Assembly: GCF_030409635.1 (NCBI RefSeq)
Contig: NZ_JAUFQF010000004.1
Coordinates: 530,241-594,240, forward strand
Direction: 5' to 3'
Source of the DNA: Vibrio agarivorans
Lineage (GTDB): Bacteria; Pseudomonadota; Gammaproteobacteria; Enterobacterales; Vibrionaceae
DNA length: 64,000 bases
Shown: positions 47,878-58,474 of the stretch, piece by piece
Numbering within the stretch: position 1 is the stretch's first letter
Layout: every line of letters starts with the position of its first letter
Program-made: the position numbers and the translations under genes
Notes under the pieces: generated by a model
The model's database searches: none
Told to the model about the DNA's origin: nothing
The model's input: only the letters and a program-made list of their open reading frames with translations

Positions 47878-47953
47878 GCCCGGATAGCTCAGTCGGTAGA
47901 GCAGAGGATTGAAAATCCTCGTGTCGGTGGTTCGATTCCGCCTCCGGGCACCA
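47878..47953 (+). tRNA. tRNA-Phe (GAA), GCCCGGA acceptor type
   Basis: 76 bases with encoded CCA; identical to 44918-44993, with the following bases (ACAATTT) also shared. Confidence 0.98.
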
Positions 47954-48007
47954 CAATTTCTTAATTGTTGGTGCTTTGCACGAACAGTTAGTAAAAGAAT
48001 ATAGTGT

Positions 48008-48083
<76 letters not shown>

Positions 48084-48091
48084 TTCTTTGT

Positions 48092-48167
48092 TCCCCCTTA
48101 GTTCAGTTGGTAGAACGGCGGACTGTTAATCCGTATGTCGCAGGTTCGAGTCCCGCAGGGGGAGCCA
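48092..48167 (+). tRNA. tRNA-Asn (GTT)
   Basis: 76 bases with encoded CCA; same as the array 1 tRNA-Asn. Array 2 lacks the tRNA-Phe (GCCTCGA type) that stands between Thr and Asn in array 1. Confidence 0.98.
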
Positions 48168-48237
48168 TATACAATTGAAATGATAACTATCGTTTCATAA
48201 AAATGAAGAGTTACATCTTCAACTAAAGATTTAGTGT

Positions 48238-48313
<76 letters not shown>

Positions 48314-48321
48314 TTCTTTAT

Positions 48322-48397
48322 TCCCCCTTAGTTCAGTTGGTAGAACGGCGGACTGTTAATCCGTATGTCGCAGGTTCGAGTCCCGCAGGGGGAGCCA
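48322..48397 (+). tRNA. tRNA-Asn (GTT), second copy in array 2
   Basis: 76 bases with encoded CCA; last tRNA of array 2, directly before a terminator. Confidence 0.97.
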
Positions 48398-48402
48398 TAT
48401 TG

Positions 48403-48434
48403 AAGAAACCGTATCCTTGGATGCGGTTTTTTTT
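48403..48434 (+). terminator. Terminator of tRNA array 2
   Basis: AAACCGTA pairs with TGCGGTTT (one G-U pair) around an eight-base loop and is followed by a run of T. Confidence 0.85.
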
Positions 48435-48481
48435 CGTCTTGAATCTGTAAATACTACTACCTACCTTGAAGCTTACCTCCC

Positions 48482-48506
48482 TTCAACTTTCAACCTCCAA
48501 CCTTCA
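48482..48506 (+). repeat. Degenerate heptamer array
   Basis: TTCAACT, TTCAACC, TCCAACC and a partial TTCA follow each other; on the minus strand these are GGTTGAA-like units, the same word as beside hemW. It sits between tRNA array 2 and the plsC 3' end. Confidence 0.75.
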
Positions 48507-48582
48507 TTATTTCTAAACCACAGGCAAAAAAAAGCAGAAGCACCAGCGTACTTCTGCTCATCAAATCTATCGCTAGCTGAGG

Positions 48583-49329
48583 TTAAGCTTTCGCTTCAAT
48601 GCCTTCTGCTTTGTTGCGCTGCGCAACTTCTTCATTTAGCGCTTCTAGCTTATTTTTCATCTCAGTGCGGCATATTTCAGCCAACTGACGAACATCGCCC
48701 TTCTCGTAGCCCTCTGAGCTGATTGGAGGCAACATTTCAACAATAACATGACCATTATTCCAACGGTTAAGCTTGATGCCATCCGTTGAGCTACACACTA
48801 TTGGAATGATCGGTAACTCTGCACCAATCGCAGCATGAAAGGCCCCTGTCTTGAAAGGCAATAAGCCGCGACCGCGAGAGCGAGTACCCTCTGGGAACAT
48901 CCAAACCGATACATCGCTGCCTTTCATCTTATTGATGACCTGATCAATCGTGCCTACCGCTTTAGAGCGGTTAGCGCGGTCAATAAGAATGTTGCCGCTC
49001 AGCCAGTATAGCGGACCAAGCAATGGCATCCAGGCAATACTCTTCTTACCCACCGTGACAACTTTCGGCGTTACCGCTGAAGATACAGTAAACATATCCC
49101 AGTTGTTCTGGTGGTTAGCAACATAGATGTGCTGACCGCGTGAGTAGGCATCTTCAGGGATACGTAGCTCCAACTTGAAGCCGAAAAACGGGGCCATTTT
49201 GTGAAACAAACGACCAACTTTAAATACATTTTTGGGATTACGTGGGCTCAACAAACAGTAACCACACCCAAAAATAAACATGACCACTGCAAACACTGCA
49301 ACAGCGAAAATACGAAATAGTGCGACCAT
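48583..49329 (-). CDS. plsC: 1-acyl-sn-glycerol-3-phosphate acyltransferase
   Basis: Makes phosphatidic acid from lysophosphatidic acid at the inner membrane. An N-terminal hydrophobic segment (VALFRIFAVAVFAVVMFIFG) precedes the HX4D motif in VANHQNNWDMF and FPEGTRSRGRGLLPFKTGAF. ATG 49329 follows GGAGAG on the minus strand and gives 248 residues; the frame is open 17 codons upstream but those read through a hairpin. The tail ends near RNKAEGIEAKA. Confidence 0.94.
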   Translation of the reverse strand: MVALFRIFAVAVFAVVMFIFGCGYCLLSPRNPKNVFKVGRLFHKMAPFFGFKLELRIPEDAYSRGQHIYVANHQNNWDMFTVSSAVTPKVVTVGKKSIAWMPLLGPLYWLSGNILIDRANRSKAVGTIDQVINKMKGSDVSVWMFPEGTRSRGRGLLPFKTGAFHAAIGAELPIIPIVCSSTDGIKLNRWNNGHVIVEMLPPISSEGYEKGDVRQLAEICRTEMKNKLEALNEEVAQRNKAEGIEAKA

Positions 49330-49351
49330 TACTCTCTCCAGGCACAACACG

Positions 49352-49376
49352 AAGAAGCCGAAACTAGGTTTCGGCT
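49352..49376 (-). terminator. Hairpin after murA
   Basis: GAAGCCGAAAC with GTTTCGGCTTC around a three-base loop, 13 bases after the murA stop, before plsC. T run weak. Confidence 0.6.
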
Positions 49377-49389
49377 TCATACATAAAAC

Positions 49390-50936
<1,547 letters not shown>

Positions 50937-50951
50937 AATTCACCTCTAAAT

Positions 50952-51251
50952 CTAATTCTGTATATGTTTCGCGAGCAGTTTGTCTACATTGCTCAAGCGA
51001 AAGAGTGTACCCAATTCTTTAGGCACAAAAGAGAGCATTATATGGCAATTTTCCGTTTTTGCATGCTCAATTAAGTGGATTAACATCACCATCCCGGCCG
51101 AATCCACTCGCTTTACCCCACTTAGGTCAATGGAACAGGTATTTTGAGACGGTTTCCACACCTCTAACGACTGCCAAAGACTAGGGACAGTGTGTCTATC
51201 TAGCTTGCCCTCAAAGCGAATGACATCACCTTCAAGTGATACGATTCCCAC
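50952..51251 (-). CDS. mlaB: STAS-domain protein MlaB
   Basis: Cytoplasmic regulator of the MlaFEDB ABC transporter. STAS signature SIDLSGVKRVDSAGMVMLIHLIEHA with the conserved Ser/Asp of the P-loop-like site. 99 residues. It is 1 base from mlaC and continues the mla operon. Confidence 0.92.
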   Translation of the reverse strand: MGIVSLEGDVIRFEGKLDRHTVPSLWQSLEVWKPSQNTCSIDLSGVKRVDSAGMVMLIHLIEHAKTENCHIMLSFVPKELGTLFRLSNVDKLLAKHIQN

Positions 51252-51252
51252 A

Positions 51253-51882
51253 TCACTTCTCCACTTTCTTGATAGGGAGTTTCGCCTGTCTTGCTAGCTC
51301 CTCAGTGACTGCAGGCAATCCTTGGCGGCGAACTTCACCTAACCATTCTGACTGCTTGCTCGACAGCAGGCTAACCCCTTCTGCGATAATATCGAAAGCT
51401 GCCCAATCTCCGTTTTTCTCTTTGCGCAGCTTAAATTCAAGCTGAATATTTGGGTTAGGCGCATCTAATATCGTCACTTTTACCCCAGTAATTCTCTCTG
51501 AGTCTGTAAGCGTTGGCGGCGCACCAAATTGAACCTTTTGTTGGCTATATTGGGTAAGAACCTGAGCGTAAGACGCCACCATGTAATCTTTGAACGCTTC
51601 AATAAACGCCAATACATCCTCTCTAGAGTTCTTTTTCACCTCTGAACCAAGGAGCTTCAAAGCGCTGTAGCGATAATTTACATAGGGCAACAACTCCTCT
51701 TCCACAATGACTTTTAAATGGTTCGGATCATTTTCAATTTGAGCCTGATCTTGACGTAGACGCTCAAACGATTGATCAGCTACAATCACAATCATTTGAT
51801 ATGGGTCTTTACGGTCAACCTCTTGGGCCCAAACCCCAAAGCTCGACATGCAAACTAAAACCGCCGCTAGTAATACTCTCAT
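51253..51882 (-). CDS. mlaC: Periplasmic phospholipid carrier MlaC
   Basis: Shuttles phospholipid between MlaA-OmpC in the outer membrane and MlaFEDB. A signal peptide ends near residue 19 (SFGVWAQ), then the Tol-Tol-Ttg2 domain (DPYQMIVIVADQSFERL, YVNYRYSALKLLG, GDWAAFDIIAEGVSLLSSKQSEW). 209 residues, complete. Confidence 0.95.
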   Translation of the reverse strand: MRVLLAAVLVCMSSFGVWAQEVDRKDPYQMIVIVADQSFERLRQDQAQIENDPNHLKVIVEEELLPYVNYRYSALKLLGSEVKKNSREDVLAFIEAFKDYMVASYAQVLTQYSQQKVQFGAPPTLTDSERITGVKVTILDAPNPNIQLEFKLRKEKNGDWAAFDIIAEGVSLLSSKQSEWLGEVRRQGLPAVTEELARQAKLPIKKVEK

Positions 51883-51894
51883 CTCCCCTCCTCG

Positions 51895-52371
51895 CTATGA
51901 CTCGTCGCCACCGACCCGATAGATCATCTGCCCGATCAAGTCTTCAAGCACCAAGGCTGATTTTGTATCTTCGATAAGATCGCCATCCCCCAGCATCTCT
52001 TCATCATCAAACACAAAACCAGGCACTAAACTCAAATACTGCTCACCAATCAACCCTGATGTCAGCACCTTGACACTTGAGGTATCAGGAAACTGGTCAT
52101 ATCGACTATCAATCGCCATTGTGACCAATGGTGTAAGATTGCTAGGGTCAAGCTCTATTGAAGTAATGCGTCCTATCACCACTCCGCCCACTTTGACCGG
52201 CGCCCTGACCTTTAAGCTACCAATATTGTCAAACTTTGCCTTTAGGGCGTAAGTATCAGACCTTCCGATACTCTTTACGTCAGCAATTTGAAAAATTAAC
52301 ACCAATATTGCTACAACGGCGGCGATAACAAAGCATCCCACTGCAAACTCTGTTTTTCTTGTATTTCTCAT
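51895..52371 (-). CDS. mlaD: Membrane-anchored MCE protein MlaD
   Basis: Hexameric substrate-binding subunit of MlaFEDB. One N-terminal helix (TEFAVGCFVIAAVVAILVLIF) leads to the MCE domain (TYALKAKFDNIGSLKVRAPVKVGGVVIGRITSIEL) and an acidic tail. ATG 52371 lies four bases beyond the mlaE stop and gives 158 residues; an upstream TTG in frame would overlap mlaE. Confidence 0.94.
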   Translation of the reverse strand: MRNTRKTEFAVGCFVIAAVVAILVLIFQIADVKSIGRSDTYALKAKFDNIGSLKVRAPVKVGGVVIGRITSIELDPSNLTPLVTMAIDSRYDQFPDTSSVKVLTSGLIGEQYLSLVPGFVFDDEEMLGDGDLIEDTKSALVLEDLIGQMIYRVGGDES

Positions 52372-52375
52372 AACA

Positions 52376-53167
52376 TCAATTACCAAACATTAAGGCCGTC
52401 AATACAAAGTCTAGTCCGAGAACCAATAAAGAGGCATTTACCACCGTTTTGGTTGTCGCTTGGCTTATCCCTTCAGAGGTCGGAATACAATCATATCCGT
52501 TGAACAGTGCAATCCATGTTACGGCAAAGGCGAACACCACAGATTTAATCAAACCATTACCAATGTCATAACTTAGCTGAACTGAAGATTGCATGGCCGC
52601 CCAAAAGCTCCCCCGGTCAATCCCCTTCCAGTCGACACCAACCACTTCACCACCCCATATCCCAACAACGATAAAGATAGCAGCCAACATAGGCATCACG
52701 ATTACGCCAGCCCAAAAACGGGGGGCTATCACGCGCCTTAAAGGATCAACCGCCATCATTTCCATACTAGAAAGCTGCTCGGTGGCCTTCATTAAGCCAA
52801 TTTCAGCAGTTAGCGCGGAGCCTGCCCGCCCAGCAAAAAGCAGCGCGGTGACGACAGGGCCTAGTTCACGTAGCAGTGAAAGAGCGACCATCTGCCCAAG
52901 GTTGGTTTCTGCGCCGTAATCCACCAGCACAACATAGCCTTGCAGGCTGAGAACCATACCGATAAACGCACCAGAGACCACAATGATGGCAAGCGATTGG
53001 ACGCCTAATGCATAACACTGTTTAACGACGAGTGGACAGCTCTTGTTAAACTGCGGCTTAGCAATGAGCACCTGCAACAACATCATCATTGAACGCCCCA
53101 ACGTTTGAATCGTTTGTATGGCGCTACGACCGAGTTTTTCAATCGACATTTGTAAGGTACGACTCAT
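52376..53167 (-). CDS. mlaE: Phospholipid ABC transporter permease MlaE
   Basis: Membrane subunit of the retrograde phospholipid transporter, with about five hydrophobic segments ([25 protein letters not shown] and later ones) and the family motif [59 protein letters not shown], probably contacting MlaF. 263 residues. It overlaps mlaF by four bases. Confidence 0.96.
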   Translation of the reverse strand: MSRTLQMSIEKLGRSAIQTIQTLGRSMMMLLQVLIAKPQFNKSCPLVVKQCYALGVQSLAIIVVSGAFIGMVLSLQGYVVLVDYGAETNLGQMVALSLLRELGPVVTALLFAGRAGSALTAEIGLMKATEQLSSMEMMAVDPLRRVIAPRFWAGVIVMPMLAAIFIVVGIWGGEVVGVDWKGIDRGSFWAAMQSSVQLSYDIGNGLIKSVVFAFAVTWIALFNGYDCIPTSEGISQATTKTVVNASLLVLGLDFVLTALMFGN

Positions 53168-54006
53168 GAAAACAATCCTTGTTCGATCGGCGGAGCCGGG
53201 TAAGCAAAAGGAACAGGACCATCAGCGGCACCATCCAAAAACTGCCTTACCTTTGCATCTGTACTCTTAGTCAAGGCTTGGGGTGAGCCTTGCGCTATGA
53301 TTTTGCTATCCGCCAAAATGTAAGCGTAGTCTGCTATTTCAAAGACTTCCGGTACATCATGCGACACTACGATACTGGTTAAGCCTAGCGTTCGATTTAG
53401 CTTAGCGATCAGCTCTACGAGTACACCTTTGGTCATTGGGTCTTGACCAACAAACGGCTCGTCATACATCACTATCTCGGGGTCGAGGGCAATCGCACGA
53501 GCAAGAGCTACCCGCCGAGCCATACCGCCAGAAAGCTCGCTCGGCATCAGCTCTGCCGCCCCTCGTAACCCAACGGCTTCAAGCTTGAGCAGCACGAGAG
53601 TACGGATTAGGGCGCTATCAAGCTGGGTGTGTTCGCGAATAGGAAACGCGACATTGTCGAAGACCGACAAGTCGGTAAACAACGCACCTGACTGAAACAG
53701 CATCCCCATTTTTCCACGCAACTCATACAGAGATCGTCGGCTCAATGCCGATAGATTTTGCCCCTCTATGATGACACTGCCACTGTCGGGCGTGAGCTGC
53801 CCACCAATCAGCTTGAGTAACGTGGTTTTGCCAATACCCGATGGCCCAAGTATGGCGGTTATTTTGCCTCGCTCGATATTTAAGTTGAGCTTATCGAAGA
53901 TAACCCGCTCACCACGGCAAAAGGTCATATCCTCAATAGATATATAGGATTTGTCATTCATCGTCGGCTTGCTACTCCCTGCCTTGCCCGCCCCTATTTG
54001 AAGCAT
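53164..54006 (-). CDS. mlaF: Phospholipid ABC transporter ATPase MlaF
   Basis: ATPase of MlaFEDB. Walker [10 protein letters not shown], signature LSGGMARRV, Walker [13 protein letters not shown]-loop VVSHD. The ATG at 54006 follows AAGGG and gives 280 residues, about 11 more than E. coli; ATG 53961 ([14 protein letters not shown]) is an alternative giving 265. Leads the mlaFEDCB-ibaG-murA unit and is divergent from yrbG. Confidence 0.95.
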   Translation of the reverse strand: MLQIGAGKAGSSKPTMNDKSYISIEDMTFCRGERVIFDKLNLNIERGKITAILGPSGIGKTTLLKLIGGQLTPDSGSVIIEGQNLSALSRRSLYELRGKMGMLFQSGALFTDLSVFDNVAFPIREHTQLDSALIRTLVLLKLEAVGLRGAAELMPSELSGGMARRVALARAIALDPEIVMYDEPFVGQDPMTKGVLVELIAKLNRTLGLTSIVVSHDVPEVFEIADYAYILADSKIIAQGSPQALTKSTDAKVRQFLDGAADGPVPFAYPAPPIEQGLFS

Positions 54007-54151
54007 AAACCCTTTTTTTGCATTTAGCCTATCGACTATTCAATGATTTACATAACCTGACTGAATCATAAATTTATTGACTCGGTTGCTTCACTTTTGC
54101 CCGACAAACGGTCAAAATTAGACGCTATCACTTTAAAAATTAGGGAACATC

Positions 54152-55117
54152 ATGATTGAAGCAGTTGCTTTCCTTGTCCTCGGACTAATATTTCTAGTCT
54201 GGAGTGCGGACAAGCTAGTCTTCGGCGCAGCCGCATTAGCTAGAAACGTGGGGATATCACCACTGGTCATCGGTATGACGATCTTAGCAATGGGCTCCTC
54301 TGCTCCTGAAATGATGGTTTCCGCCACAGCGGCCCTAGAAGGGAAAACTGATACCGCCGTGGGAAATGTCATCGGTTCGAATATCGCGAACATCGCTCTA
54401 ATCCTGGGCATTACCGCGATGATTAAGCCTCTATCGATTAGCTCTGGCGTTCTCAAACGAGAGCTGCCACTAATGATTGTTGTTACCCTAATCTGTGGTG
54501 CATTGGTGTGGGATGGCTACCTAGGCTTCCACGAGGGGATCCTACTTGTTGTACTATTTGCCCTCTTCATTCTTGCGATGCTTTACATTAGTAAAAAAGA
54601 GCAATCAAACGGTGATGCTCTGCTCGAAGAACAAGAGTCTGAAGTACCTGAAGGGGTGAGTAACGGTAAAGCAGCCATGTGGGTGGTCATCGGCCTGATT
54701 ATCCTACCGCTTGCCGCAGATACACTCGTCAACAGCGCCGTCACGATCGCCACTTACTTTGGCATGAGCGATCTTGTGATTGGTCTGACAATCATTGCGG
54801 TCGGTACAAGCCTACCAGAGCTTGCTGCCTCTTTGGCTGGCGTGATGAAAGGCGAAGACGACATGGCGGTGGGTAACATCATCGGTTCAAATGTCTTCAA
54901 CATTCTTGCGGTTATGGGTATCCCAGGGCTGTTAAACCCTTCGATGGTCAGCGAGCTTGTCATGGGTCGCGATTACTGGGTAATGCTTGCTGTAAGCCTA
55001 CTTCTCGTCGTTATGGCACTGGGGAAATCACGCAGTATTAATCGCACTGAGGGGGTGATTCTATTCTCACTCTTTATCGGCTACCAAGCCTACCTAATCA
55101 TGAACATGACAGCCTAA
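54152..55117 (+). CDS. yrbG: Calcium/sodium antiporter YrbG
   Basis: CaCA-superfamily exchanger with two inverted alpha repeats visible: MGSSAPEMMVSATAALEGKTDTAVGNVIGSNIANIALILGI and VGTSLPELAASLAGVMKGEDDMAVGNIIGSNVFNILAVMGI. About ten membrane segments over 321 residues, with a cytosolic loop in the middle (SKKEQSNGDALLEEQESEVPEG). Ion specificity inferred from family. Starts the conserved yrbG-kdsD-kdsC-lptC cluster. Confidence 0.95.
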   Translation: MIEAVAFLVLGLIFLVWSADKLVFGAAALARNVGISPLVIGMTILAMGSSAPEMMVSATAALEGKTDTAVGNVIGSNIANIALILGITAMIKPLSISSGVLKRELPLMIVVTLICGALVWDGYLGFHEGILLVVLFALFILAMLYISKKEQSNGDALLEEQESEVPEGVSNGKAAMWVVIGLIILPLAADTLVNSAVTIATYFGMSDLVIGLTIIAVGTSLPELAASLAGVMKGEDDMAVGNIIGSNVFNILAVMGIPGLLNPSMVSELVMGRDYWVMLAVSLLLVVMALGKSRSINRTEGVILFSLFIGYQAYLIMNMTA

Positions 55118-55132
55118 TTGGTAACGCACACT

Positions 55133-56104
55133 ATGTCTCAATTTGACTATAAATCAGTGGCGAACAACGTCATTGATATTGAACTTCAAGCTATCGAACA
55201 CCTCAAGCAGTACATCAATGATGACTTTACTGCAGCATGTGAAATGATCCTATCTTGCCAAGGCAAGGTTGTGGTTATGGGTATGGGTAAATCAGGCCAT
55301 ATCGGCAACAAAATTGCCGCTAGCTTCGCCAGCACGGGCACTTCATCATTCTTTGTTCACCCAGGTGAAGCCGCACATGGTGATTTAGGTATGATTGAGT
55401 CAGGCGACATTGTTCTGGCTATTTCTAACTCTGGTGAGTCGAGTGAAATCCTTGCTCTGTTCCCTGTATTGAAAAGACTCAACAATCAAATAATCAGCAT
55501 GACAGGTAAGCCAAACTCGACCATGGCAACACTGTCTGATGTGCATCTGCAAATCACTGTACCTCAAGAGGCTTGCCCTCTCGGCTTGGCTCCAACCTCA
55601 AGCACAACTGCAACGCTAGTGCTCGGTGACGCTCTAGCTGTAGCCCTACTTGAAGCTCGTGGATTTACTGCGCAAGATTTCGCTCTCTCGCACCCTGGTG
55701 GTGCTTTAGGGAGAAAACTTCTGCTCAAGTTGTCTGATATCATGCACAGTGGTGACAAACTCCCTAAAGTGAGTGCGGATACTCTAATCCGTGACGCGCT
55801 GTTAGAGATCACTCAAAAAGGCCTGGGCATGACGGCCGTCGTGGATGAGCACAATCGCCTGACCGGTATCTTTACCGATGGCGACTTGCGCCGCATCCTC
55901 GACAAACGTATCGATATTCACACCACCAAGATTGGTGAAGTCATGATCGCCAACCCAACATCCGTATCGCCAGAGCTGCTGGCTGCTGAAGGGGTCAACA
56001 TCATGCAAGCGAAATCGATTAACGGTTTGCTATTATGTAATGACGAAGGTGAGCTTGTTGGCGCACTCAATATGCTTGATATGCTGCGCGCAGGAGTAAT
56101 GTAA
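55133..56104 (+). CDS. kdsD: Arabinose-5-phosphate isomerase
   Basis: Converts ribulose 5-phosphate to arabinose 5-phosphate, the first step to KDO. SIS domain (about 35-185: GKVVVMGMGKSGHIGNKIAASFASTGTSSFFVHPGEAAHGDLG) and two CBS domains follow. ATG 55133 gives 323 residues; an upstream TTG in frame is not needed. The stop shares one base with the kdsC start (TAATG). Confidence 0.96.
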   Translation: MSQFDYKSVANNVIDIELQAIEHLKQYINDDFTAACEMILSCQGKVVVMGMGKSGHIGNKIAASFASTGTSSFFVHPGEAAHGDLGMIESGDIVLAISNSGESSEILALFPVLKRLNNQIISMTGKPNSTMATLSDVHLQITVPQEACPLGLAPTSSTTATLVLGDALAVALLEARGFTAQDFALSHPGGALGRKLLLKLSDIMHSGDKLPKVSADTLIRDALLEITQKGLGMTAVVDEHNRLTGIFTDGDLRRILDKRIDIHTTKIGEVMIANPTSVSPELLAAEGVNIMQAKSINGLLLCNDEGELVGALNMLDMLRAGVM

Positions 56105-56661
56105 TGACCACTCAAGTAGAAACTCTCTATGGCCCTGTCTCTAACGACATTATTGCGATTGCTAAAAATATTAAGCTGCTGATCTGTGATGTCGATGGCG
56201 TGTTTTCTGATGGTTTGGTCTATATGGGAAACAACGGTGAAGAGCTAAAAACGTTTCACACTCGTGACGGCTACGGCGTCAAATCCCTCATGAGTGCAGG
56301 CGTTGAAATCGCGATTATCACTGGCCGCCAATCTCTAATTGTTGAAAACCGTATGTCTGCTCTTGGCATAAAACTCATCTACCAAGGTCAAGACGATAAA
56401 ATCAAAGCATACCAAGATATCTGCAGCAAACTTGATATTGCTCCAGAGCACACAGGCTACATTGGTGACGACCTCATCGACTGGCCAGTCATGGATAAAG
56501 TGGCGCTGAAAGTATGTGTGGCGGATGGCCACCCGTTGCTGGTTCAGCGCGCAAATTACGTCACGAAGATCAAAGGAGGTCACGGCGCTGTCCGCGAAGT
56601 GAGCGATCTTATTCTGCAAGCAAAGGGAGAGCTCGAACAGCATAAAGGATTGAGCATATGA
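56104..56661 (+). CDS. kdsC: 3-deoxy-D-manno-octulosonate-8-phosphate phosphatase
   Basis: HAD-family phosphatase, the KDO step following KdsA. DxD nucleophile in ICDVDGVFSDGLVYM, Ser/Thr and Lys motifs IITGRQS and GDDLIDWPVM. 185 residues. It overlaps kdsD by one base and lptC by four. Confidence 0.96.
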   Translation: MTTQVETLYGPVSNDIIAIAKNIKLLICDVDGVFSDGLVYMGNNGEELKTFHTRDGYGVKSLMSAGVEIAIITGRQSLIVENRMSALGIKLIYQGQDDKIKAYQDICSKLDIAPEHTGYIGDDLIDWPVMDKVALKVCVADGHPLLVQRANYVTKIKGGHGAVREVSDLILQAKGELEQHKGLSI

Positions 56662-57221
56662 CCTTATCTCGAGCAGCGCATATACTGCTGGTGATGATCA
56701 CTCTCTTTTGTGGCTACTATTTGCTGCAAAAGGAAGAAGGCTATGATATCCAAGTCTCTCCTGACGAGGAGCTGCCGCTGTTTAGTGGCACCAATATGTC
56801 GAACACTGCGTATACCACCGATGGCGTGCGCAACTATGAAATCACATCCACTCACCTAGAATATTACGCCAAAAGTGGTGATACCGTTTTTGAGAGCCCT
56901 GTATTGCGCATCTACAAAGATGGTCAGGTACTTGAGTGGGAAATTAGTGCTCGCCGAGCCAAGCTAGATGAAGACCAAGTTTTGGTATTGTATGACAAGG
57001 TGATTGCAAAGAACTTGCTACCCACCTCTAGCTTTGACACTATGGCGACAGAAAAACTGAATATTCAGCTAGATAAGCGGGATTTTTGGGCTGATCAAAC
57101 TGTCAGACTCAATGGACCTCAATTTGTTACGCGAGGTCACGCAATGAAGGGTAACTTCAAAGATAACACCGCGACTCTCTATGAACATGTGCAAGGTAGA
57201 TATGAAATTCTCACACCTTAG
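56658..57221 (+). CDS. lptC: LPS export membrane protein LptC
   Basis: Bitopic protein that takes LPS from LptBFG to LptA. An N-terminal helix (AAHILLVMITLFCGYYLL) precedes the periplasmic beta-jellyroll (YDIQVSPDEELPLFSG, YEITSTHLEYYAKSGDTVFE). 187 residues. It overlaps kdsC by four bases and lptA by 20. Confidence 0.94.
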   Translation: MTLSRAAHILLVMITLFCGYYLLQKEEGYDIQVSPDEELPLFSGTNMSNTAYTTDGVRNYEITSTHLEYYAKSGDTVFESPVLRIYKDGQVLEWEISARRAKLDEDQVLVLYDKVIAKNLLPTSSFDTMATEKLNIQLDKRDFWADQTVRLNGPQFVTRGHAMKGNFKDNTATLYEHVQGRYEILTP

Positions 57222-57699
57222 TCTTATGGCTTGCTTGATGGTATCGACACCCGCTCTTGCGCTTTCGACAGACAGCGAGCAACCAATCTATATCGACTCT
57301 GACAGCCAGCAGCTCGATATGCAAAGTAACAAAGTCACCTTCGCCGGTGATGTAAAGCTTAAGCAAGGCAGCATCAATATTAATGCTGACAAAATTGTTG
57401 TAATGCGTGACCCTGCCGATGGTGCGATCAAAGAGATTGAAGCCTACGGTAAACTGACCACGTTCTCTCAGCTCACCGATGATGGCAACACGCTTTACGG
57501 TGAAGCGGAAGAGCTCTATTACAACATGCGCACTGACGAACTCACCATGCTCAAGCGTGCCATGCTGTCTCAAGACGGCAGCCAAATCAGTGGTGACAAA
57601 ATTCGCTACAAAATTTCAGAGCAAAAACTGGTTGCTGATGGTGCACAAACCGGTGGTCGAGTATCAACCGTACTTCAGCCACCAGCGAAGAGCGAATAA
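57202..57699 (+). CDS. lptA: Periplasmic LPS bridge protein LptA
   Basis: Forms the periplasmic LPS bridge between LptC and LptD. Signal peptide ends near ALA (about residue 20), then the jellyroll SDSQQLDMQSNKVTFAGDVKLKQGSININADKIVV, paralogous to the LptD N-terminal domain. ATG 57202 is behind AAGGTAG and gives 165 residues; the open frame extends upstream inside lptC. Confidence 0.94.
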   Translation: MKFSHLSLMACLMVSTPALALSTDSEQPIYIDSDSQQLDMQSNKVTFAGDVKLKQGSININADKIVVMRDPADGAIKEIEAYGKLTTFSQLTDDGNTLYGEAEELYYNMRTDELTMLKRAMLSQDGSQISGDKIRYKISEQKLVADGAQTGGRVSTVLQPPAKSE

Positions 57700-57702
57700 T
57701 CA

Positions 57703-58428
57703 ATGGCTGTATTAAAAGCAGAGCATTTAGCAAAAAGCTACAAAACTCGAAAAGTCGTTTCAGACGTGAGCTTGCAAGTAGAATCTGGGCAGATCGTTGG
57801 TCTGCTCGGCCCTAACGGTGCGGGCAAAACAACCTCGTTTTATATGATTGTCGGCCTAGTCGCGCGTGATGAGGGTAAGATCTCCATCGACGACCAAGAC
57901 ATCAGTATTTTACCGATGCATAGCCGTTCACGAATGGGAATTGGCTACTTGCCTCAAGAGGCGTCTATTTTCCGCAAGCTGTCGGTTGAAGACAATATCA
58001 TGGCGGTTTTAGAAACGCGCGATGAGCTTTCTCGAGAAGAGAAGCAGGACCGTCTAGAAGACCTTCTAGAAGAGTTCCATATTCAACACATCAGAAAAAG
58101 TGCGGGGATGGCACTCTCTGGTGGTGAGCGCCGCAGGGTTGAAATTGCGCGTGCTTTGGCTGCAAATCCTCAGTTTATTCTGCTCGATGAGCCGTTTGCT
58201 GGTGTCGACCCAATCTCAGTTATCGACATAAAGAAAATCATTGAGCACTTAAAAGAGCGCGGCCTCGGTGTTTTGATCACCGATCACAACGTGCGCGAAA
58301 CGCTCGATGTATGTGAAAAAGCCTACATTGTAAGTCAGGGACGTTTAATTGCCGAAGGTACACCGGATCAGGTACTTAACAACGCTGAGGTAAAACAAGT
58401 TTATCTCGGTGAGCAATTCCGTCTATGA
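57703..58428 (+). CDS. lptB: LPS export ABC transporter ATPase LptB
   Basis: Powers LPS extraction from the inner membrane with LptFG. Walker [11 protein letters not shown]-loop LPQEASIF, signature [15 protein letters not shown], Walker [14 protein letters not shown]-loop LITDHN. 241 residues, as in E. coli. 3 bases after lptA; lptFG are not in the window. Confidence 0.98.
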   Translation: MAVLKAEHLAKSYKTRKVVSDVSLQVESGQIVGLLGPNGAGKTTSFYMIVGLVARDEGKISIDDQDISILPMHSRSRMGIGYLPQEASIFRKLSVEDNIMAVLETRDELSREEKQDRLEDLLEEFHIQHIRKSAGMALSGGERRRVEIARALAANPQFILLDEPFAGVDPISVIDIKKIIEHLKERGLGVLITDHNVRETLDVCEKAYIVSQGRLIAEGTPDQVLNNAEVKQVYLGEQFRL

Positions 58429-58474
58429 TTACAAGGAAGGAAGATAAAAATTACAATAAGGTGAGCACGACTGA

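Noticed and set aside
48417..48722. Frame overlapping the plsC 3' end on the plus strand
   Set aside because: It crosses the tRNA terminator and the degenerate heptamers and runs antisense to plsC.
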